Positions 1-6,419 are shown, counted from the stretch's first letter. The stretch is DNA of 7,219 nucleotides from Patulibacter sp. (GCA_023268575.1 JALRCL010000202.1:1-7219), one strand, 5' to 3'. Made by a program: numbers and translations. Notes: generated by a model not told the origin, from the sequence alone.

Positions 1-1063
1 CCTCGGCGAAGACCTGGACGGGCTGCGGCATGCCGGCGGCGTCGGTCCCGGCGTGCCGGGCGGCGTTGGCGATCGCCTCCCGCGCGGCCGCCACGAGAGC
101 CACGGCGCGGTCGTCGAGGGCCCGCTCGCCGGTGGTGACGACGTCGACCTCGACCCCGTGCTCGAGCTCGACGGCGGCCGCGGCGGCGCGCAGCGCGGCC
201 ATCGTCTCGTCGTCGGGGCGCTCGCTGCGCCCGGAGAGCCACAGGCGCAGCTCGCGCTCCTGGCCGCGCGCCAGCCGCGAGACCTCGCGCGGGTCGTCGC
301 TGCGGCGCTGGATGAGGGCGAGCGTCTGCAGCACGGAGTCGTGGAGGTGGGCGGCGACCTCCGCTCGCTCGTCGCTGCGGATCCGCTCGCTGCGCTCGGC
401 GGTCGCGCGACGCGAGAGCCGCCGCCAGAACGGCAGTACGACGACCGCCAGCGCGCCGAGCACGACGACCGTCTGCAGCAGGCTGCTGCGGCTCCACGCC
501 AGCGCGCCCTGCGAGGAGAGCAGCGCGAGCGCCCCGAGGACGACGAGGCCGATGCCCGCCGCGAGCACGAGCGCGTCGCGCCCGCCGTCGGTGCCGGGCC
601 GACGCGCGAGCAACCGCGGAACGCCGAGCAGCCGCTCCCAGCCGGTCGGCGGCCGGTCGGTCGGCCCGGCGAGGTCGACCCCGACCGCCTGCGACCAGAC
701 GAGCAGGCCGCCCGCGCTCAGCAGCAGCAGCGCCCAGAAGTCGATCCCGAGCAGCCACTGGAAGCCGAGCAGCGCCAGGGCGACGCCGACGAGGCCCAGG
801 AGGGTGCCCGAGGCCGCACGGCGATCGACCGGGGCGCCGGCGGCGACGGGGGTGGGGGCGTGGCGCCCGGCCCGGCGGAGGCGCCGTCGCTGCAGCGCGA
901 GATGCAGCCACAACGGGAGGAGGAGCAGCGCGGTGACCGCGACGGTCCCGGCGAGCAGCGCGTCGCCGAGCGGCCGCCCGGAGGACTCCGCCCAGCCGAG
1001 CGCGAGGCCGACGAGGATCGTCAGCGCGCCCGCCAGGCGGATCGCGGTCACCGGCTGGCTCAC
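1..1063 (-). CDS. Sensor histidine kinase of the PspC-associated type, C-terminus cut by the window edge
   Basis: This is a membrane sensor kinase that would autophosphorylate on His and pass the phosphate to a response regulator. The 354 residues present begin with about six hydrophobic segments (roughly residues 8-25, 35-55, 85-105, 108-125, 163-183 and 192-212). A linker follows, then a HisKA_3-like dimerisation helix with the H-box HLHDSVLQTLALIQ, where His241 is the probable phosphoacceptor. The QERELRLWL motif at 268-276 is, from family knowledge, typical of kinases that sit beside PspC genes. The N-box of the ATPase domain (E329, N333 and H337 in REAIANAARHAG) is present, but the G-boxes lie beyond the left edge. 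The GTG start is supported by an AAGGA site 6 nt upstream. It overlaps the stop of the PspC gene in GTGA, so the two are probably translationally coupled. No PspC domain is seen at its own N-terminus. The cognate regulator is expected outside the window. Confidence 0.88.
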   Translation of the reverse strand, partial: MSQPVTAIRLAGALTILVGLALGWAESSGRPLGDALLAGTVAVTALLLLPLWLHLALQRRRLRRAGRHAPTPVAAGAPVDRRAASGTLLGLVGVALALLGFQWLLGIDFWALLLLSAGGLLVWSQAVGVDLAGPTDRPPTGWERLLGVPRLLARRPGTDGGRDALVLAAGIGLVVLGALALLSSQGALAWSRSSLLQTVVVLGALAVVVLPFWRRLSRRATAERSERIRSDERAEVAAHLHDSVLQTLALIQRRSDDPREVSRLARGQERELRLWLSGRSERPDDETMAALRAAAAAVELEHGVEVDVVTTGERALDDRAVALVAAAREAIANAARHAGTDAAGMPQPVQVFAE

Positions 1064-2253
1064 CGCGAGTCCTTGCAGGCCGCCGTCCGCAGCCGCGCGC
1101 CGCCGTCGTTCGAGCGCCACCCGCTGCCCTCGCCGCGCGCGTCGCCGTCGGCGCCGTGGACGACGTCGATCTGGCCCACGCCGACGTGCAGGTCCAGCTC
1201 GACGACCGGTCGCCGGCGGCCCCCTGGGTCGATCTCGAGCTCGCGCTTGCCGGTGCCGCTGAGGAACGTCCGCGCGGGGCCGAGGAGGTCGCCGCTCGAG
1301 ACGAGCTCGCCGGCGACGCGCAGGTCGCTGCGGATCCGCCAGGTGACGCAGCGGTCCGACGGCAGGCGCACCACGAGGTGCCCGACGTCGACCCGCGCCG
1401 GGATCCGCAGGGCGCGCCCGCGGCGCGGGACGTCGAGGTCGCGCAGGTCGACCGTCAGCTCGCCGATCCCCAGCCGGGCGCCCTCGCGGGCGATCGGCGC
1501 CGACACGGGGGCGAACGTCCGCTCGCCGACGGTGTCGTCGACCCGGACGTCCCCGATCACGGCGGCGCTGGCGGGCACCGCGAGCGCGACGATGACGAGC
1601 AGCAGCGCGGCGGAGGCCCGGCGGCTGCGGGCCGAGACGATGAGCGCGACCCCGAGCAGCACGAGGACGATCGCCACCGGCCAGCCGCCGAAGAACGCCG
1701 TCAGCCCGAACCCGACGGCGGCGACGGCGCTCAGTCCGACGATGCTCGCGAGGATCGCGGCGAGGCCGACGAGCAGCCGGGCCGCGCCGCTGGCGGCGGT
1801 GCCCGCGGCGCCGGCGTCGCGGGCACCGGCCTCCGGCGCGGCCCCGCTCGGCACGAGGATCGCGGCGGCGAGGTAGAAGAGCAGGCCCGAGCCGCCGAAG
1901 AAGACGGCGACGACGAACGCGATCCGGATGAGCAGCGGCTCGACGCCGTAGCGCTCGCCGATGCCGCCGCAGACGCCGAAGAGGACGCGGTCGGTCGAGG
2001 AGCGCAGCAGCCCGCGCTCCGGGCCGCCGCCGGAGGGGCCGTCGCCGGACCCGGACGGCCCGCCCGGGCCTCCGCCCGCGCCGCCCGTGCCGCCGCCCGA
2101 GGGGTGCACGGCGGTCGGCTCGTCGTCGGGCGCCGGGCGCGAGACGGTCGGCTCGTCCCGGGCAGACGAGCGTGCGACGGTGGGCTCGTCGTCGGACGCG
2201 GGCCGGGCGGGGGTGGGCTCGTCGGGGGTGGGGTCGGGCGTGGGATCGGGCAT
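1060..2253 (-). CDS. PspC-domain membrane protein with DEPT-repeat tail and LiaF-like C-terminal domain
   Basis: This 397-residue membrane protein is probably the accessory sensor or inhibitor of the kinase encoded next to it. An acidic/Pro N-terminal tail carries four DEPT motifs spaced exactly 11 residues apart (11, 22, 33, 44), followed by a Gly-rich linker (about 53-77). A PspC domain spans about 80-137, with the RSSTDRVLFGVCGGIGERYG signature and a membrane helix. Three further hydrophobic helices lie at about 158-182, 190-208 and 212-232. The rest (about 235-367) is predicted beta-rich; GIGELTVDL, DVGHLVVRLP and HVGVGQIDVVHG resemble the C-terminal domain of LiaF-type proteins. The start is the ATG with AGGAG 6 nt upstream. 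An upstream in-frame ATG would add 99 low-complexity residues and run into the divergent glpD gene, so it was not used. The stop overlaps the kinase start. The domain order is clear; the inhibitory role is inferred from LiaF and PspC relatives. Confidence 0.87.
   Translation of the reverse strand: MPDPTPDPTPDEPTPARPASDDEPTVARSSARDEPTVSRPAPDDEPTAVHPSGGGTGGAGGGPGGPSGSGDGPSGGGPERGLLRSSTDRVLFGVCGGIGERYGVEPLLIRIAFVVAVFFGGSGLLFYLAAAILVPSGAAPEAGARDAGAAGTAASGAARLLVGLAAILASIVGLSAVAAVGFGLTAFFGGWPVAIVLVLLGVALIVSARSRRASAALLLVIVALAVPASAAVIGDVRVDDTVGERTFAPVSAPIAREGARLGIGELTVDLRDLDVPRRGRALRIPARVDVGHLVVRLPSDRCVTWRIRSDLRVAGELVSSGDLLGPARTFLSGTGKRELEIDPGGRRRPVVELDLHVGVGQIDVVHGADGDARGEGSGWRSNDGGARLRTAACKDSR
1070..1074 (-). 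promoter_or_regulatory. Ribosome binding site for the histidine kinase
   Basis: On the minus strand, AAGGA lies 6 nt before the GTG at 1063-1061, inside the last codons of the PspC gene. It fixes the kinase start at the GTGA overlap. Confidence 0.7.
2113..2223 (-). repeat. Four in-frame 33-nt units encoding DEPT motifs
   Basis: This is a tandem coding repeat in the N-terminal tail of the PspC protein. DEPT recurs at residues 11, 22, 33 and 44, an exact 11-residue (33-nt) period. The intervening residues are Ala/Arg/Ser/Pro-rich and variable (PARPASD, VARSSAR, VSRPAPD). The tail precedes the first membrane helix and should be cytoplasmic. The conserved Thr in an acidic context could be a Ser/Thr-kinase target, which is an inference only. 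Confidence 0.8.
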
Positions 2254-2259
2254 CGGGTG

Positions 2260-2264
2260 CTCCT
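2260..2264 (-). promoter_or_regulatory. Ribosome binding site for the PspC-domain gene
   Basis: On the minus strand, AGGAG sits 6 nt before the ATG at 2253-2251. It decides the start in favour of the 397-residue protein over the longer open frame. Confidence 0.8.
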
Positions 2265-2303
2265 GGCGGACGGACGGGACGCCACCAGGGTGCAACGGCA
2301 CGG

Positions 2304-2341
2304 CCCGGGTCACCATGGGGGATGCCCCGGGTCCGACCCGG
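2304..2341. promoter_or_regulatory. Candidate operator: palindrome plus a third half-site
   Basis: CCGGGTC-C-GACCCGG (2327-2341) is a perfect 7-nt inverted repeat around one base. A further CCCGGGTC lies at 2304-2311, exactly 22 nt (about two helical turns) upstream of the copy at 2326-2333. The cluster sits between the two divergent gene starts, 51 nt or more from the PspC start and about 130 nt from glpD. No regulator is identified, and short GC palindromes occur by chance in DNA this GC-rich. Confidence 0.35.
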
Positions 2342-2473
2342 ATTCTCCCCGCTGTGGCGGACCCCGGGGGCGGCGAGGCGGATCGGGGTGCCGGCGCCCC
2401 GCCCGCTCGCGCGCCGCGCCCCCGCGGCGCCCCGCCGCTCGCGTCCGGCGGCGCCGGCTGCGATCCTGGCGCC

Positions 2474-4210
2474 GTGCTCGAACGCTCCGACGCGCTGTCC
2501 GCCCTGGCGGAGGAGACCTTCGACGTCGTGGTGGTCGGTGGTGGCGTCACCGGCGCCGGCGTGGCCCTCGACGCGGCCTCGCGCGGGTTCTCCGTCGCGC
2601 TCGTCGAGCGGGCCGACTACGCCTCGGGCACGTCGAGCCGCAGCTCGAAGCTCGTCCACGGCGGCCTGCGCTACCTCTCGAGCTTCGACCTCGGTCTCGT
2701 CCGCGAGGCGCTGCTGGAGCGCCAGATCAACGCGCGCCTGGCGCCGCACCTCGTCACGCCGCTGCCGCTCGTCGTCGCGGCGGCCGGGCAGGGGCGACCC
2801 GACCGGATCACCGGCGTCGGGCTGAACCTCTACGACGTCCTGGCCGTCGACGCCCGGCGCGGCGGACGGCGCCGGCGCCGCGCGCTCTCCGACGAGGAGA
2901 AGGCCTGGAGCCCGGACCGCCACCGCGCCCTGGACCCGCACGAGGTCGTCGAGCACCTGCCGGCGCTCGCGGGGCGCGGCCCGACCGGCGGCCACCTCTT
3001 CTACGACTGCCAGACCGACGACAGCCGGCTCGTGCTGACGATCCTCCAGGAGGCCGAGCGCTTCGGCGCCGTCTGCCTGAACCGGATCGAGGTGCTGGAG
3101 CTCGTCGAGCGCGACGGGTGGGCGGAGGGCGTCCAGGTGCTCGACCGCGTGTCCGGCGAGCGGTTCCCGATCCGTGCCGCCGCGGTCGTCAACGCCACCG
3201 GCGTCTGGGCCGACCGCCTGCGCCCGGCCGAGCTGCGCGACGAGGCGGAGGTCCCCGTCATCCGGCCCTCGCGCGGCACGCACGTCACGTTGCCGGTCGA
3301 GAAGCTGCCGTTGCGCTCCGGCGCGATCGTGCCCTCGGGCGGCGGGCGGTTCATGTTCGCCCTCCCGTGGCTCGGACGCACGCTCGTCGGCACGACCGAC
3401 AACGAGTACGACCGCCGCGACCTCGACCACGTCCCGCCGCCGGTCGAGGACGTGACGTACATCCTCGACGGGGTGAACGAGTTCTTCGGCACGTCGCTGA
3501 CCGCCGACGACGTCCAGGGCGCCTACGCCGGCGTGCGGCCGCTGATCTCGACCGGCGACCCGAAGCGCTCCGTCGACATCTCGCGCCGCGCCGAGCTCTA
3601 CGAGACCTCGTCGGGGATGCTCACGATCACCGGCGGCAAGCTCACGACGTGGCGGCGGATGGCGAAGCAGACCGTCGACCGGCTCGTGGAGCGCGAGGGC
3701 CGCCAGGCCCCGTGCCGCACCGACCGCCTGCCGCTGGGTCAGCCGATCGACCCGCTGCGCCTGCCGCACGTCGAGGGCACGACCCAGGACGTGCGCGACC
3801 AGCTCGCCGCCCGCTACGGCTCGGTCGCCCGCGACGTGCTGGCCCTCGCCGACGCCCGGCCCGAGCTCGCGTCCTTCGTCGTCGACGACGGGCCGGTGGA
3901 CCTGCTGGCCGAGGTCGTCCACGCCGCGCGTCACGAGCAGGCGCTGAGCGTCGGCGATGCGCTCCTGCGGCGGACGCGCCTGGGCCTGACGGCCGCCCGC
4001 CGGCTGCTCTCCGACGACGCTGCGGCCGTCCGGGTCGTCGCGGAGGCGATGGCGCCCGAGCGGGGCTGGGACGCCGCCGCGACCGCTGCCGCGGTCGCGG
4101 ACTTCCGCGAGGAGGCGCGCCTGGAGGGCCTCGTCCCGGCGGTGGCCGGCGCCCCCGGGATGGACGAAGGGTCGACCTCGGTCGCGCCCCCCGACCGCGC
4201 GAGCGCCTAG
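2474..4210 (+). CDS. glpD: Glycerol-3-phosphate dehydrogenase (FAD-dependent, GlpD/GlpA type)
   Basis: This membrane-associated flavoenzyme oxidises sn-glycerol 3-phosphate to dihydroxyacetone phosphate and passes electrons to the respiratory quinone pool. The 578 residues match the usual GlpD length. An FAD-binding Rossmann motif VGGGVTGAG lies at 21-29, directly followed by the family signature SRSSKLVHGGLRYL (55-68). The FAD-contact segment VVNATGVWADRL is at 238-249, the GVRPL motif (R355, matching a substrate-contact Arg in E. coli GlpD) at 353-357, and the second family signature GGKLTTWRRMA at 387-397. The helical C-terminal GlpD domain (about 430-545) includes EVVHAARHEQALSVGDALLRR. 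The start is uncertain: GTG at 2474 puts 21 residues before the Rossmann glycines, as the family expects, but it has no Shine-Dalgarno. An in-frame ATG at 2315 would add 53 Pro/Gly/Ala-rich residues with no family match. No glpF or glpK is in view. Confidence 0.94.
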   Translation: MLERSDALSALAEETFDVVVVGGGVTGAGVALDAASRGFSVALVERADYASGTSSRSSKLVHGGLRYLSSFDLGLVREALLERQINARLAPHLVTPLPLVVAAAGQGRPDRITGVGLNLYDVLAVDARRGGRRRRRALSDEEKAWSPDRHRALDPHEVVEHLPALAGRGPTGGHLFYDCQTDDSRLVLTILQEAERFGAVCLNRIEVLELVERDGWAEGVQVLDRVSGERFPIRAAAVVNATGVWADRLRPAELRDEAEVPVIRPSRGTHVTLPVEKLPLRSGAIVPSGGGRFMFALPWLGRTLVGTTDNEYDRRDLDHVPPPVEDVTYILDGVNEFFGTSLTADDVQGAYAGVRPLISTGDPKRSVDISRRAELYETSSGMLTITGGKLTTWRRMAKQTVDRLVEREGRQAPCRTDRLPLGQPIDPLRLPHVEGTTQDVRDQLAARYGSVARDVLALADARPELASFVVDDGPVDLLAEVVHAARHEQALSVGDALLRRTRLGLTAARRLLSDDAAAVRVVAEAMAPERGWDAAATAAAVADFREEARLEGLVPAVAGAPGMDEGSTSVAPPDRASA

Positions 4211-4227
4211 GATCGGGGCCGATCGGG
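4208..4227 (+). promoter_or_regulatory. Short spacer with inverted repeat and TAGGAT box before the sigma-like gene
   Basis: GATCGG-GG-CCGATC (4211-4224) is a perfect 6-nt inverted repeat with a 2-nt centre. It fills almost the whole 17-nt gap between the glpD stop and the next ATG. TAGGAT (4208-4213) overlaps the glpD stop and fits a TANNNT -10 box, which would place a transcription start a few bases before the ATG. A weak GGGG (4215-4218) lies 9 nt before the ATG. This could be an internal promoter with an operator, or merely a GC-rich spacer. Confidence 0.35.
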
Positions 4228-5655
4228 ATGTCGAGCGCAGCTGAGCCCCCCACGCCCACCCCGGCGACCGTCACCGCGGCCCGCTTCGATCGAGACGGCG
4301 AGACGGTCTACAACCTGACCCTCCGGGTCACGGACAGTCCCGGCGCGGCGTGGCACGCGACCGTCGCGGCGTTCAGCGCCACCGCCGAGCGCATCCCGAG
4401 CGACGCGCCGGCCGGCCTCGACGAGCGCGACCTGCTGCTCATGGGCTGCTGGCACGCGCGCCAGATGCTCGGGCAGATCGAGGCGAACCCCGAGTACGCC
4501 GCCCAGCTGCGCGCGCACGACGAGGCGAACGTCCCGATGGCGAGCCTGCAGGCGTCGGTCGTCAAGGCCAACCGCGTGCTGCCCGTCGACCAGCGCGAGA
4601 TCCTCGCGCTGCGCGGCCTCAGCCGGCTGGACCACAACGACCTCGCGACCCTGCTGCGCGCCGACCCGACGGTCCTCGCGGCCGTGCTGGCGCAGGCGCG
4701 CCTCATGCTCCGCGACGCGATGCGCGGCAGCTCGATCGCCAGCGAGGCGCTCACGACGCCCGAGGCGCGTCAGGCGATCGCGCTCGCCGCGCTGCGCCAG
4801 GACGGGCAGCTGCGCGGTGCCGAGGCGCGCCTGACCCTGGCCCGCTGGCTCGAGGGCGGCGACGAGCGCCGCAGCGTCGTCGACGCGCTCGAAGAGGCCG
4901 GCCTGTCGTACCGCGCCTGGACGCGCACGGCGGTCCCCGAGGGCCTGCGCGAGGCCGTCGTCGCCGCGGCCGCCCAGGTCCAGCCGCCGGCGCCGAGCGC
5001 CCCGGCCGCCGAGCCCGAGGCCGCCGCGCCGGCCGCATCGCCGGCGCCCGCCGCCGTCGACCCGGCGCCGGCAGGCACGCCCGAGCCGTCCGCCGAGCCG
5101 CCGGCGCAGGAGCCCGAGCCGGCCCCCGTGCCGCTCGAGGAGCCGACGGCGATCACGCCGGCCCCGACGCCCGACGCGCCCGCCGGCGACGATCCGGCGC
5201 AGCCCGTCGGCCCGGGCGGCGAGCCGGTCGACCCCGACGCGACGGTCGAGTGGTCCTCGGCCGAGGTCGCCGCGCTGGGCCTCGCCCAGGACGAGGCGGT
5301 GCACCACGACGTGCCGCAGCCGCCCCACGCCGAGCACGTCACCGACGAGGGCGACGAGCACCTCGAGGACGGCGGCTCCTGGGACGACGACGAGTGGGAC
5401 GATCACGAGGGGCCGCTCGTCGCCGAGCGCCTCCAGCCGATCGAGCCCCGCCGCCGCGCCCCGCGCTGGCAGGTCCTCGTGCTCGGGATCCTCCTCGTCG
5501 CCCTGCTCGTCGTGCTCGCGCTGACCTTCCTCGGCGGCGACGACGAGGGCCCGACCCCGACGACGCCGAGCACGAGCGACGAGAGCGCGCTGCAGGTCCC
5601 GGGCGTGGCGACCGCCGCGGTCACGACGCACACGATCATCGTCGTGCGCGGGTGA
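4228..5655 (+). CDS. Membrane-anchored, degenerate ECF-sigma-like protein
   Basis: This 475-residue protein is not a family I can name with certainty. Residues 20-56, beginning FDRDGETVYNLTLRVTDSPG, align by eye with ECF sigma region 2, although the acidic and aromatic positions normally following (eDatQ..F..aW) are largely replaced. Residues 115-166 resemble region 4 with its helix-turn-helix: LPVDQREILALRGL, DLATLLRADP, AQARLMLRDAM. A helical stretch (about 175-248) ends in PEGLREAVVAAAA and resembles the zf-HC2-type extensions of some ECF factors, but without the Cys/His ligands. Then come a Pro/Ala/Glu linker (about 250-340), a His/Asp/Glu-rich segment (359-394), the basic stretch RRRAPR, one membrane helix (about 413-435) and an outward tail of about 40 residues. 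Topology should be N-terminus in. Its gene follows glpD by 17 nt and overlaps the reductase gene by GTGA. It may be a membrane-tethered transcription regulator or a sigma-derived protein that no longer binds DNA. The coding call is firm; the sigma relationship is moderate. Confidence 0.65.
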   Translation: MSSAAEPPTPTPATVTAARFDRDGETVYNLTLRVTDSPGAAWHATVAAFSATAERIPSDAPAGLDERDLLLMGCWHARQMLGQIEANPEYAAQLRAHDEANVPMASLQASVVKANRVLPVDQREILALRGLSRLDHNDLATLLRADPTVLAAVLAQARLMLRDAMRGSSIASEALTTPEARQAIALAALRQDGQLRGAEARLTLARWLEGGDERRSVVDALEEAGLSYRAWTRTAVPEGLREAVVAAAAQVQPPAPSAPAAEPEAAAPAASPAPAAVDPAPAGTPEPSAEPPAQEPEPAPVPLEEPTAITPAPTPDAPAGDDPAQPVGPGGEPVDPDATVEWSSAEVAALGLAQDEAVHHDVPQPPHAEHVTDEGDEHLEDGGSWDDDEWDDHEGPLVAERLQPIEPRRRAPRWQVLVLGILLVALLVVLALTFLGGDDEGPTPTTPSTSDESALQVPGVATAAVTTHTIIVVRG

Positions 5656-6419
5656 GCGACCCGCCGCGCTACGCCGCTCTCGTCCCCGCCGAGCAGACCG
5701 GCGCGGACGCCGTGCTCGACGCGATCGTCGCCGACGCGGCGCCCGCGGTCCCGGGCCGTCCACGGACGATCGGCGTGATGGTGGCCTCCGTCGACGGCCA
5801 CGCGACCGTCGACGGCCGCTCCGGCGCCCTCGGCGGCCCCGAGGACCGCGCGATCTTCCGCGGCGTCCGCGAGCGCGCCGACGCGCTGCTCGTCGGCACC
5901 GGCACGCTGAACCGCGAGCGCTACGCGACCGTGCTGGACGACGACCAGCGCGAGCGCCGGCGCGCGGCGGGGCGAGCCCCCGAGCCGCTGCTGGCGACCG
6001 TCACGCGGTCGGGATCGCTGGACGCCGACGTCCCGCTGCTGCACGAGGACGAGGCCCGGGTGCTCGTCGTCACCGAGCAGGCCGACGCCGAGCTCGAGCG
6101 GGCGCGCGCCGTCGAGCTCGTGCAGGTCGGCGACGCCTCGCCGGCGACGGTGCTGGGGGAGCTGCACCGCCGCGAGATCGGCCTCGTCGCGTGCGAGGGA
6201 GGACCCACGCTCCTGGCCGCGCTCGTCCGCGACGGCTTGCTCGACGAGCTGCTGCTGACCGTCTCGCCGCTGCTCGTCGGGACCGCGACCACCGGCGCGC
6301 CGACGATCCTCGACGGCGCGATCGGGGTCGACCCGCGGACGCTGCGCCCGCGGGGCGTCTGGCGCGCCGGCGACGTCCTCTTCCACCACCTCCACCTCTC
6401 CGACGGGAGCCCTGCGTGA
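5652..6419 (+). CDS. RibD-C-domain reductase (dihydrofolate-reductase fold), Rv2671-like
   Basis: This is a stand-alone 255-residue NADPH-dependent reductase of the RibD C-terminal family (DHFR fold), without the deaminase domain of bifunctional RibD. Visible motifs are ASVDGHATVDGRSGALGGPEDR split across substrate- and cofactor-binding loops (45-66), RADALLVGTGTL (75-86), the CEGGPTLLAALV nucleotide-binding signature (181-192) and LDELLLTVSPLLVG (197-210). The family either reduces the ribosylaminopyrimidine of riboflavin synthesis or, for M. tuberculosis Rv2671, is reported to act as a dihydrofolate reductase analogue. From memory, the early SVDG-ATVDG-SGA-GP-DR pattern resembles Rv2671. 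The GTG start overlaps the preceding stop in GTGA and lacks a Shine-Dalgarno, suggesting translational coupling. The N-terminal 40 residues fit this subfamily, so a later start is less likely. It also overlaps folP by GTGA, which favours a folate role. The fold is secure; the substrate is not. Confidence 0.9.
   Translation: MSDPPRYAALVPAEQTGADAVLDAIVADAAPAVPGRPRTIGVMVASVDGHATVDGRSGALGGPEDRAIFRGVRERADALLVGTGTLNRERYATVLDDDQRERRRAAGRAPEPLLATVTRSGSLDADVPLLHEDEARVLVVTEQADAELERARAVELVQVGDASPATVLGELHRREIGLVACEGGPTLLAALVRDGLLDELLLTVSPLLVGTATTGAPTILDGAIGVDPRTLRPRGVWRAGDVLFHHLHLSDGSPA
6405..6409 (+). promoter_or_regulatory. Ribosome binding site for folP
   Basis: GGGAG lies 6 nt before the GTG at 6416, within the last codons of the reductase gene. 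It supports starting folP at the GTGA overlap. Confidence 0.65.

Larger units (their letters stand above)
2254..2473. promoter_or_regulatory. Divergent intergenic region between the PspC gene and glpD
   Basis: This 220-bp gap must carry promoters for both directions. I see no convincing -35/-10 pair for either. The low-GC word GATTCT at 2341-2346 is the best -10-like candidate on the plus strand, and GATCCT at 2462-2467 could serve a leaderless glpD transcript. The left half contains clustered GACCCGG half-sites, annotated separately. The right half (about 2360-2473) is extremely GC-rich, with short GC palindromes that are expected at this composition. No small gene with a believable start is visible. 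Confidence 0.5.

Noticed and set aside
30..1876. Two long overlapping plus-strand open frames opposite the kinase and PspC genes
   Set aside because: They have Arg/Ala/Pro/Ser-rich or Asp/Glu/Gln/Arg-rich composition without motifs. The minus strand encodes H-box, N-box and PspC signatures in the same place.
2362..2460. GC-rich hairpins such as GGGGTG-CCGG-CGCCCC (2385-2400) as a terminator or riboswitch upstream of glpD
   Set aside because: There is no T-run and no recognisable riboswitch core. Short GC hairpins are expected by chance in DNA this GC-rich.
2852..2885. Arg-rich loop in GlpD (five consecutive Arg near residues 132-136) as a possible insertion or nucleic-acid-binding patch
   Set aside because: GlpD proteins commonly have a basic, variable loop at this position after the LYDVLA segment. 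Here it looks like composition-driven variation, with the flanking domains aligned normally.
1156..4227. An uninterrupted plus-strand frame running into the sigma-like gene, which would make a protein of about 1500 residues
   Set aside because: Its first 1024 codons are antisense to the PspC gene and out of frame with glpD, both of which have clear family motifs. Long stop-free shadow frames are expected at this GC content. Only the part from the ATG at 4228 has protein-like character.
4975..5247. Pro/Ala/Glu-rich stretch of the sigma-like gene as a separate tandem repeat or a frameshift artefact
   Set aside because: There is no regular period. The frame stays open with ordered sequence on both sides and ends in a membrane helix, so it reads as a flexible linker within one gene.
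4207..5763. A 518-codon minus-strand open frame opposite the sigma-like gene
   Set aside because: It is a low-complexity Arg/Gly/Ala shadow that spans two plus-strand genes. The plus-strand protein has ordered helices, a membrane segment and GTGA coupling to its neighbour.
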